Positions 1 to 5,114 of a stretch of 9,434 nucleotides of DNA are shown one piece after another. Under the pieces are notes generated by a model. The model made no database searches and was not told the DNA's origin. It saw only the letters and a list, made by a program, of their open reading frames with translations. Each line of letters starts with the position of its first letter. Position 1 is the stretch's first letter. The position numbers were made by a program, and so were the translations under genes. Source of the stretch: Propionibacteriaceae bacterium (GTDB taxonomy: Bacteria > Actinomycetota > Actinomycetes > Propionibacteriales > Propionibacteriaceae); NCBI GenBank assembly GCA_021323255.1, contig JAJTCL010000157.1, positions 1 through 9,434 on the forward strand, given 5' to 3'.

Positions 1-725
1 AAGCCGACACCTGCGGCAATGTCGGCCGAGCCCAGTGCTGCCAGCCGATCGAAGGGATCCTGAGCACGCTCACCCACCCGATCCAGCGCAGCGGCAATGA
101 CCTGAGTCTTGTGTCGCAGCTGATCATCGTCCACACCGGTGCCGCGCCCGGCCACCTCCTCAGCCGGAAGTCCGAAGGTGGCGCCCACGAGTGCGGCTGC
201 CGGTGTGGTGTTGCCGATTCCCATATCGCCGATGATCAACAAGTCGGCGCCGGCTGCAATCTCCACTTCAGCGATCGCCTCGCCGGTGCGCAGCGCCTCC
301 CGACAATCCTCGGCCGTCAGGGCGTCGGCCTGATCGATCGGCTGGGACGGCCCGAGGTGGTAGGCCGATACCTCAGCCGGTACGTCCTCAAGATCATCGT
401 CGACACCCAGATCGAGGACCCGCAGCGTCACGCCGTGCTGGCGAGCAAGGCAGTTGGCGCCCGCGACGCCGGCGACAAAGGCTCGCACCATGACCGGCGT
501 GACATCCCGCGGATAGGCAGAGACGCCCTCGCGGGAGACGCCGTGATCACCGGCCAAGATCACTGCCCGTACCCGGTCCAAGGGACGGGGCGGGCACGTT
601 GCCTGGCAAGCCGCCAGCCACGCGGCCAGATCCTCGAGTCGGCCCAGTGAACCGACCGGCTTTGCCAGTGCGTCCAGACGGCTCCGGGCCTCGGCGTATG
701 CGCCGGGGGAAGGCGGGCTGATCAT
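1..725 (-). CDS. cobT: Nicotinate-nucleotide--dimethylbenzimidazole phosphoribosyltransferase, C-terminus cut by window edge
   Basis: CobT transfers phosphoribose from nicotinate mononucleotide to 5,6-dimethylbenzimidazole, giving alpha-ribazole phosphate for the lower ligand of cobalamin; it is cytoplasmic. I translated the minus strand from ATG 725-723; the frame stays open to position 1, giving 241 codons. Family motifs read in order are KPVGSLGRLE (residues 22-31), AGDHGVSREGVSAYP (58-72), GDMGIGNTTPAAALVGATFG (166-185) and GRGTGVDDD (193-201). The usual length is near 350 residues, so roughly the last 110, including the region of the catalytic glutamate, lie outside the window. The start is one base after the cbtA stop, with no strong Shine-Dalgarno, so translation is probably coupled to cbtA. 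It is the last visible gene of the riboswitch-led operon. Identification is very secure. Confidence 0.95.
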   Translation of the reverse strand, partial: MISPPSPGAYAEARSRLDALAKPVGSLGRLEDLAAWLAACQATCPPRPLDRVRAVILAGDHGVSREGVSAYPRDVTPVMVRAFVAGVAGANCLARQHGVTLRVLDLGVDDDLEDVPAEVSAYHLGPSQPIDQADALTAEDCREALRTGEAIAEVEIAAGADLLIIGDMGIGNTTPAAALVGATFGLPAEEVAGRGTGVDDDQLRHKTQVIAAALDRVGERAQDPFDRLAALGSADIAAGVG

Positions 726-726
726 G

Positions 727-1515
727 TCAGGACAGCTGCTCGGCGTAGTCAGGCTCAGGGACGTGGCCGCCGCCGGTGCGCCGTCGCAGCCGGTACAGCA
801 GCTCGCCGAGCACGACCCCCAACGTGGCCCAGAGGGCGAGCTGGGTGATCAAACTTGCCCCGCGGAAGTGATACAGCACTGTCGCCGGGAAGTCTGCTGG
901 CACTTCGGAGTAGCCCGGCAATAGTGCCATTGCCGCGAGTGTCACCAGCAGGTAACCGGCGATGGCGGTCAAGGTGGCATACCAGGCACCCCATCGCTCC
1001 GCGAACTCGCGCCCGACCAGCACCGCCGTGACAGCGGCAATGATCGAGGCGGCGAGCATGATGAAATAAAGTGCGGTGCGAACCCCGATGGTGTCAGGAT
1101 GGCCGATCGCGGGCGGGTTGGGGGGATAGGCCACGAAGGGCATCAGGCTGATGCTGACGAAGCCGATCGCCGCCAAGGACAGGCTGACAGCGCGTACGCC
1201 AAGGCGACCGAAGCGGCCCAGGGCGAGCGCGCTGAGCACGCCGAGCAGGCCACCGAGCGTGACACCAGCCACCAACGTCCCGCTCAACAAGCCCAGGGTC
1301 GATTGGAGTAGCCGCGGCACCTCGGCAGCACCGGAGCTGTCGCTCGCTGTGGGGTCGTGGTGGGCATGGTGATCTGCCAATGCGCCAGAATCCTCGATCG
1401 CAATGGCGGCATTGATGGCGGGCTCGCCGACCGCGTACGCAACGCCGAAGGCAACAAGCCCAGCGAAGAGGCCTGCGAGCAGACCTCTGATCAAGAAACT
1501 GCGTGCGGAAGTCAT
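727..1515 (-). CDS. cbtA: CbtA, predicted B12-regulated cobalt transporter subunit
   Basis: CbtA is a membrane protein predicted, from its regular association with B12 riboswitches, to import cobalt together with CbtB. The 262 residues show about five or six hydrophobic segments (roughly 9-28, 74-98, 108-126, 147-167, 177-199, 219-241). Family landmarks are VGEPAINAAIAIE (29-41), PFVAYPPNPPAIGHPDTIG (126-144) and the C-terminal block FPATVLYHFRGASLITQLAL (209-228). A histidine-rich stretch DHHAHHD (48-54) in the first loop is a likely metal-binding site; that role is inferred. The start ATG at 1515 lies 9 nt after the cbtB stop, and the stop is 1 nt before cobT, so the three genes form a tight operon. 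Uptake of cobalt itself is a family-level prediction, not shown by the sequence. Confidence 0.93.
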   Translation of the reverse strand: MTSARSFLIRGLLAGLFAGLVAFGVAYAVGEPAINAAIAIEDSGALADHHAHHDPTASDSSGAAEVPRLLQSTLGLLSGTLVAGVTLGGLLGVLSALALGRFGRLGVRAVSLSLAAIGFVSISLMPFVAYPPNPPAIGHPDTIGVRTALYFIMLAASIIAAVTAVLVGREFAERWGAWYATLTAIAGYLLVTLAAMALLPGYSEVPADFPATVLYHFRGASLITQLALWATLGVVLGELLYRLRRRTGGGHVPEPDYAEQLS

Positions 1516-1524
1516 GGCGCCGGC

Positions 1525-1740
1525 TCAGTGGCAGGGAAAGCCGAGCAGATGACGCCCGTCGTGCACCCACTCATGCACCGCGGTCCCGGAGAGGAGGGAG
1601 GTCGCACCTTGTTCAGCGGAGATGAAATACCAGGCGACCAGGAACAGCATCGCAGCGAAGATCAGCCAGGGCAGCACCTGGGTGAAAGAGAACGGCGGCG
1701 CCGCGACCGCGACGGGCTTGGTGTGGGTCACCTCTGACAT
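1525..1740 (-). CDS. cbtB: CbtB, small cobalt-transport membrane subunit
   Basis: This 71-residue protein has one transmembrane helix (about residues 22-41, QVLPWLIFAAMLFLVAWYFI) and a C-terminal histidine-rich tail, HEWVHDGRHLLGFPCH (56-71). That tail is the hallmark of CbtB, and its His and Cys residues are the presumed metal ligands. It works with CbtA at the cell membrane. I chose ATG 1740-1738 because a strong GGAGGAGG Shine-Dalgarno sits 5-6 nt upstream (1753-1746) and the family is this short. The same frame is open up to an ATG at 1962, but that extension would be translated through the riboswitch and is not credible. First gene of the cbtB-cbtA-cobT operon. Confidence 0.93.
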   Translation of the reverse strand: MSEVTHTKPVAVAAPPFSFTQVLPWLIFAAMLFLVAWYFISAEQGATSLLSGTAVHEWVHDGRHLLGFPCH

Positions 1741-1745
1741 CAGTT

Positions 1746-1791
1746 CCTCCTCCGGGTTCCTGCGACCCGCGTTGACGGAGCTCGTCGGAGG
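1746..1791 (-). promoter_or_regulatory. Expression platform of the cbtB riboswitch, with sequesterable Shine-Dalgarno
   Basis: CCTCCG (1791-1786) is perfectly complementary to CGGAGG (1754-1749), which contains the cbtB Shine-Dalgarno, and also to an identical CGGAGG in the aptamer (1899-1894). Between them a hairpin CGGGT / loop of 7 / ACCCG (1769-1753) overlaps the first two bases of the SD-side CGGAGG, so it cannot form together with the sequestering helix. There is no oligo-U terminator here, which argues for control at translation initiation. The switching direction cannot be decided by eye; repression by B12 is expected from the gene content. Confidence 0.55.
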
Positions 1792-1906
1792 CAGGGTCTG
1801 ACTCGAGCGTGGCAGTGCTGTTTCAAGGCAGTGCAGTTCGTCCCAGCTCACACAGTGGCGCGACCGTGCCGGATTCTCACCGAACTTCCAAATCCTCCGC
1901 GAACCC
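1780..1906 (-). ncRNA. Cobalamin riboswitch upstream of cbtB
   Basis: On the minus strand the leader of cbtB carries the aptamer core: GGAAGTTCGGTGAGAATCC followed by GGCACGGTCGCGCCACTGT, the B12 box type (about 1891-1852), and further down GAGTCAGACCCTGCC (about 1804-1790). This spacing is typical of B12 riboswitches in actinobacteria. The outer stem can be closed by CGGAGG (1899-1894) pairing with CCTCCG (1791-1786). The operon encodes cobalt uptake and CobT, standard targets repressed when adenosylcobalamin is plentiful. Ends are approximate because I folded it by eye. Confidence 0.9.
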
Positions 1907-1912
1907 CTGCAC

Positions 1913-1942
1913 TGTATCGCCAAATGACCTGCCAGGCGGCAA
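1913..1942 (-). promoter_or_regulatory. Candidate promoter of cbtB-cbtA-cobT
   Basis: TTGCCG (1942-1937), an 18-nt spacer and GATACA (1918-1913) on the minus strand form a plausible sigma-70-type promoter. Transcription would start near 1906, exactly where the riboswitch begins. The -10 match is imperfect, so this is a suggestion only. Confidence 0.35.
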
Positions 1943-1946
1943 GGAC

Positions 1947-2020
1947 CCTGGATTTGCAACACGAGCGTGCCAGCCAGCCCCGAGACATCTGATCCGCGCG
2001 CTGATGATACAAAATCCAGG
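1947..2020. repeat. 9-bp inverted repeat in the divergent intergenic region
   Basis: CCTGGATTT (1947-1955) is repeated in inverted orientation as AAATCCAGG (2012-2020), with 56 bp between. It lies between the candidate promoter of cbtB and the start of the divergent channel gene. The arms are short and could be chance or paired operator half-sites. Apart from this, the riboswitch and the candidate promoter, I see nothing else definite in the 329-nt gene-free stretch 1741-2069. Confidence 0.3.
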
Positions 2021-2069
2021 ACGTCGACCTAGGTATGTTGCCCGCAGGAGATTGCCCAGGGCTGGTGGG

Positions 2070-2759
2070 ATGTGGGGGACGGTACTGGCCCACCCCTCTG
2101 CGATCTTGCTCGTCGTCCAGCTGATCGGAGTCCTGGTTTACCCGTTCATGGAGGAGACCGGCCCCGGAGCCGTGCTCTTCGAGATATTCGGGGCAGTCGT
2201 GCTGGCATTGGCCATCTGGTCGGTCCGGGCGTCAGCGGGACCAACCTGGATCGCGGTGACCCTGGCTGTCGTGGCCTCGGGGTTGTCGATTGTCGACGCG
2301 CTCAACCCCAGCCCTGCGCTGGATGTGGCATCGGCGGTATGCCATGCCCTCTTCTACTTCTGGGCAGCGGGCAGCCTGATGGTCTACATGTTGTCGGACC
2401 GCACAGTCACCACCGACGAGTTGTTTGCTGTCGGTGCCACATTCACTCTTGTCGCGTGGGGATTCGCTTACGTCTTTGAGTTCGTGCAGACCGTCCAACC
2501 GGGTTGCTTCACCGCGGCGATCAATCCCGCGGGACAGCGCACTTGGATGGAGCTGCTGTTCCTGAGCTTCACCAACCTGTCCAGCACCGGCCTGTCGGAT
2601 GTCGTGCCGATCACGGGGCAGGCACGGTCAGTGGTGATGTTCGAGCAGCTCTCCGGTCTCGGGTATGTCGCACTATTCGTGTCGCGGTTGGTGGGCCTGA
2701 CCGTCGCTTGGCAGATGACCGCCGCGGTACGCGCTGAGAATCGATCCGGCAACAGCTGA
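2070..2759 (+). CDS. Two-pore-helix ion-channel-like membrane protein with atypical selectivity filter
   Basis: From ATG 2070 the protein has 229 residues with six or so hydrophobic segments (about 10-27, 33-52, 57-75, 84-107, 117-140, 186-211). The last two flank a pore-loop-like stretch, MELLFLSFTNLSSTGLSDVV (160-179), followed by ARSVVMFEQLSGLGYVALFV (185-204). This matches the layout of bacterial K+-channel domains (pore loop, then a P-x-T/S-x-x-AR segment and the inner helix). The usual filter TVGYGD is replaced by STGLSD, so K+ selectivity cannot be assumed. The start is uncertain: an AGG lies about 10 nt upstream and a better AGGAG is 19 nt away; an in-frame reading from 1809 would run antisense through the riboswitch and is rejected. 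Its stop overlaps the next gene's ATG (TGATG), implying coupling. Function is otherwise unknown. Confidence 0.75.
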   Translation: MWGTVLAHPSAILLVVQLIGVLVYPFMEETGPGAVLFEIFGAVVLALAIWSVRASAGPTWIAVTLAVVASGLSIVDALNPSPALDVASAVCHALFYFWAAGSLMVYMLSDRTVTTDELFAVGATFTLVAWGFAYVFEFVQTVQPGCFTAAINPAGQRTWMELLFLSFTNLSSTGLSDVVPITGQARSVVMFEQLSGLGYVALFVSRLVGLTVAWQMTAAVRAENRSGNS

Positions 2760-3354
2760 TGGCTCAGCGGCTGCTCGTGGTTGCCCATGCGCCAACCTCG
2801 ACGACAAAGGCGTCGGCGTTCGGAGACCCTGGCGACCTGATCCGATGGGAGGAGTTCCGGCGGCTGAGCGAGCGAATCGCGTCTTGGGTCAGCGGACCCG
2901 AGAAGGTATGCCAGGCCACTGCGCTGCGTTTGGGAGGGTCCGCCGAAGTCATCCATGACCTGCACGAATGTGACTTCGCAGCATGGAGGGGCAAGACCCT
3001 GGCCGAGGTTGCTTCCCAGGATCCGTCCGGCCTTGACGCCTGGCTGCATGACCCACATGACGCACCGCACGGCGGGACGCACCGCACGGCGGTGAGAGTC
3101 TGGCGGTGTTGATCAACCGGGTTGGTCGGGTACTTGACGATCAGCAGTGGCCCGACGGCCGAAGCGTCGCGGTCGTGACACCACTGGTAGCCCGAGCGCT
3201 CCTGGTGCACGCTCTCGGCGCGGCGCCTGAGGTGATCTTCCGCATCGACATAGCACCACTAGGCCGAGCCTTGATCAGTAGGAGTCAGCACACATGGCGG
3301 CTGACGAGCCTTGAGCCCGCGAAGGACAGCCCTCGAGTGGACGGCCTCGGCTAG
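2759..3354 (+). pseudogene. Histidine phosphatase superfamily (CobC-like) protein, frameshifted by a 17-bp tandem duplication
   Basis: The first frame (2759-3112) reads LLVVAHAPT (residues 5-13) and then DLHECDFAAWRGKTLAEVA, typical of phosphoglycerate-mutase-like phosphatases, but ends at TGA 3110-3112. Immediately before, gacgcaccgcacggcgg occurs twice in tandem (3059-3075 and 3076-3092). Removing one copy restores DPHDAPHGGESLAVLINRV, including the conserved GGES motif, and the frame continues to TAG 3352-3354, giving a 192-residue protein of normal family length. The restored protein has AHAPT where the family has RHG/RHA, and lacks the second catalytic histidine: VVTPLVARALLVHALG is exactly one residue short of the usual VVTHPxVxRAxxVHALG. 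Position next to B12 genes suggests a former alpha-ribazole-phosphatase-like role; that is inference. It starts on the TGATG overlap with the channel gene. Confidence 0.85.
3059..3092. repeat. Perfect 17-bp tandem duplication (gacgcaccgcacggcgg x2)
   Basis: Two identical, directly adjacent 17-bp copies at 3059-3075 and 3076-3092. Because 17 is not a multiple of three, the second copy shifts the frame of the phosphatase gene and brings in a stop 18-20 nt later. No differences between the copies suggests a recent event, or a sequencing or assembly artefact. Confidence 0.95.
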
Positions 3355-3358
3355 TCGA

Positions 3359-3811
3359 TCACTGGTCGGATCGGGTCGAAGTCGAGCTGTAGCCGCCACC
3401 GCCGGGGTAGACCCAGTCGCCGCTGATCGTTTGGCCGTCGTCGCTGAACTCGCCCCGATAGAAGGCTGGGCTGCCCTTCGCGCCGGCCCAGATGGTCAAG
3501 GTGTTCCCGACCAGTTCGTAGGCGTAGTCCAAGGTGTTGCCGGCCGAGTCGTAGAAGCGTGAGTAGATCTCTTCGCTGGGCGGCTCGCCGAAGGGACGGA
3601 GATGACCGATCACCTCCAGACCGGTGATCTGCTGCCCGTACTGGCTGAGCTCGACGTGCTGCAGTAGGAAGAACCGGCCGGGCATCCACTCATAGCGGAC
3701 TGTCCCTTGGGCTTCACCGGTCACCGTCCAGCTGCCGACCAGGCGGTCGAGCGCGGCCATGGCATCGCTGGGCTGGGTGGGCTGGTCTGAGGTGTACGCA
3801 TCGTCGGACAT
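3359..3811 (-). CDS. DUF1579-like (lipocalin-like) protein
   Basis: A 150-residue soluble protein without signal peptide. The pattern LDRLVGSWTVTGEAQGTVRY (21-40), followed by FFLLQHVELSQYGQQITGLE (47-66), SRFYDSAGNTLDYAYEL (84-100), LTIWAGAKGSPAFYRGEFSD (105-124) and GDWVYPGGGGY (131-141), is that of DUF1579/lipocalin-like beta-barrel proteins, whose members have no settled function and may bind a small ligand. The ATG at 3811 is supported by an AAGGGGG Shine-Dalgarno a few nt upstream. Its stop is only 4 bp from the end of the convergent phosphatase pseudogene. The gene is divergent from the DUF998 operon and shares its 185-bp upstream region, including the CRP-type operator. The family assignment is from remembered patterns; fold and function are inference. 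Confidence 0.75.
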   Translation of the reverse strand: MSDDAYTSDQPTQPSDAMAALDRLVGSWTVTGEAQGTVRYEWMPGRFFLLQHVELSQYGQQITGLEVIGHLRPFGEPPSEEIYSRFYDSAGNTLDYAYELVGNTLTIWAGAKGSPAFYRGEFSDDGQTISGDWVYPGGGGYSSTSTRSDQ

Positions 3812-3908
3812 GGTCTGTCCCCCTTCTGGTGGGGCCCGCGGATCGGGCTGAGTGCGGCTACCTCGGAGCCGGGACGGCTATTCCGACACTGGACCCGCTG
3901 AATGTGAA

Positions 3909-3924
3909 TGTGATCTAGATCACA
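3909..3924. promoter_or_regulatory. Perfect CRP/GlxR-type operator TGTGATCTAGATCACA
   Basis: A 16-bp perfect palindrome that exactly fits the CRP-family consensus TGTGA-N6-TCACA. A further TGTGA half-site lies just upstream (3903-3907). The site is in the divergent region between the DUF1579-like gene and the DUF998 gene, centred about 80 bp from the DUF998 start codon, so it could control either or both. Actinobacterial CRP/GlxR proteins use the same motif; binding here is inferred. Confidence 0.7.
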
Positions 3925-3933
3925 CTCCCTGGA

Positions 3934-3939
3934 TGTCGA
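3934..3939 (+). promoter_or_regulatory. Possible ECF -35 element (TGTCGA) upstream of the DUF998 gene
   Basis: TGTCGA lies 10 bp after the CRP-type palindrome and 57 bp before the DUF998 start. As I recall, targets of ECF42 sigma factors carry a TGTCGA-like -35 motif. A convincing -10 (CGTC-like) at the usual 15-17 bp spacing is not evident; CGT occurs 21 bp downstream. It would fit autoregulation of the operon, but the evidence is weak. Confidence 0.3.
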
Positions 3940-3996
3940 ACTCCGCCTGGTGGCCGGGGACGTAGCGGCATCAACTCACCAACCTTAGGAGTCGTC

Positions 3997-4671
3997 ATGT
4001 CCACCACATCCACCACACCGGCCGCTACCTCGACCGACCTAGCGCGCACACCGGCCAGGTCCACCCGGACCCTGTTGACCGCCGGCGCCCTTGCCGGACC
4101 ATTGTTCGCCGTGCTGGCAACCGGCCAAGTCCTGCTGCGCGACGGCTTCGACCTGCGACGGCACCCGCTGAGCCTGCTCGCAACCGGCGGTCCCGGCTTT
4201 GTTCAGGTAGCCAACTTTGTACTTGCTGGAATTGGAGTGCTGTGTCTGGCTGTCGCCGTCCGGCGCACCATCACCGATGGTGTGGGCCGAGGCTGGTTGG
4301 CCCCGCTGATCGCCGTGTTCGGTCTCGGGCTCGTGGCGTCGGGTGTGTTCGTTATGGACCCCGAGAATGGATTCCCGATCGGCACGCCCGAAGGACCGGC
4401 GCCGGCGATGTCGTGGCACGGCATCGGCCACATCGCTGCGGTGACGGCGGCCTTCACTGGGCTGGCCGCGGCCTGCATCGTGTTGGCCGTACGGATGGGC
4501 CGTCGCCGTGCCGGCTGGGCGACGATGCTGAATGCGTGTGCCGCGCTGGTCTTCCTGGCACCGATCAATCCGGCGTGGGCGAGCATCCAACTCGCCGTCA
4601 CCGCCCTAATTGCATTCACGTGGACGACTGCGGTGGCACTGTGGCTGAGGCGATCATCCTCGGCTCGCTGA
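3997..4671 (+). CDS. DUF998 family integral membrane protein
   Basis: 224 residues with about six transmembrane helices (26-46, 68-88, 100-120, 142-165, 173-191, 195-217). DUF998 landmarks are DGFDLRRHPLSLLATGGPGF (49-68) with VQVANFVLAGIG after it, FVMDPENGFPIGTPEG (118-133), and SWHGIGHIAA (139-148). The molecular function of this family is unknown. ATG 3997 has a TAGGAG Shine-Dalgarno at normal distance. The N-terminus begins with an exact in-frame tandem 9-bp repeat encoding STT twice. It is the first gene of a probable operon with the DGPF protein (42 nt downstream) and the ECF sigma factor, and lies behind the CRP-type operator. A membrane protein in this position may be a target or sensor partner of the sigma factor; that is inference. 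Confidence 0.8.
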   Translation: MSTTSTTPAATSTDLARTPARSTRTLLTAGALAGPLFAVLATGQVLLRDGFDLRRHPLSLLATGGPGFVQVANFVLAGIGVLCLAVAVRRTITDGVGRGWLAPLIAVFGLGLVASGVFVMDPENGFPIGTPEGPAPAMSWHGIGHIAAVTAAFTGLAAACIVLAVRMGRRRAGWATMLNACAALVFLAPINPAWASIQLAVTALIAFTWTTAVALWLRRSSSAR

Positions 4672-4713
4672 CGGAGACCTAAGCTTCACCCGGATCAGAT
4701 TGAGGAACCAGTC

Positions 4714-5100
4714 ATGAAGTACCTGTTACTGAGCTACACCCCCATGGCCGAATGGGACTCCTCCGAGCCCGACACTCCCTCGGAGGACGCGCTGGAGGCC
4801 TTCGCGATCTACGAGAGATTCCAGGCCGAGCTGATGGCGTCCGGAGAGCTTGTCGCGACCGAAGGCCTGGGACACCCCTCAATGTCTCGGACCCTGCGCA
4901 AGCAGGCCGACGCTGTCGTGGTCAGCGACGGACCGTTCGCCGAGCTGAAGGAAGTGCTGGCCAGCTATGCGGTCATCGACTGCAGCGGCTACGACCGGGC
5001 CGTAGAGATTGCCCGGCAGGTAGTTGCGGCGATCGGTGACACGGTTGAGATCCGACCCATCATGGGTGAGGACTTCGGCGAGTCCCCTGCCCAGACTTAG
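4714..5100 (+). CDS. DGPF-domain (YciI-related) protein, ECF42 partner
   Basis: 128 residues with an N-terminal MKYLLLSYTP strand, a helical AFAIYERFQAELMASGELV segment (29-47) and the signature VVSDGPFAELKEVLASYAVI (69-88), containing the DGPF motif at 72-75. This is the YCII-related, ferredoxin-like fold. No enzymatic activity is established for DGPF proteins. They are the characteristic neighbours and targets of ECF42 sigma factors, as is the case here: the sigma gene starts 14 nt downstream. ATG 4714 follows a good GAGGAA Shine-Dalgarno at 4702-4707. A 42-nt gap without a terminator separates it from the DUF998 gene, so the three are probably cotranscribed. Confidence 0.88.
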   Translation: MKYLLLSYTPMAEWDSSEPDTPSEDALEAFAIYERFQAELMASGELVATEGLGHPSMSRTLRKQADAVVVSDGPFAELKEVLASYAVIDCSGYDRAVEIARQVVAAIGDTVEIRPIMGEDFGESPAQT

Positions 5101-5114
5101 TAGCCGCCAGGCAA

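Noticed and set aside
111..650. 179-residue open frame on the plus strand
   Set aside because: Antisense to cobT, whose motifs are unmistakable on the other strand.
1741..1962. N-terminal extension of CbtB to an ATG at 1962, giving 145 residues
   Set aside because: It would be translated through the cobalamin riboswitch, and the family is about 70 residues with a strong Shine-Dalgarno just before ATG 1740.
1809..2069. Upstream start of the channel gene at 1809 (316 residues)
   Set aside because: The extra 87 residues are antisense to the riboswitch, have no hydrophobic or family pattern, and the membrane protein starts sensibly at 2070.
3059..3112. Programmed ribosomal frameshifting in the phosphatase gene
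   Set aside because: No slippery heptamer is seen, and the exact 17-bp duplication fully explains the frame change.
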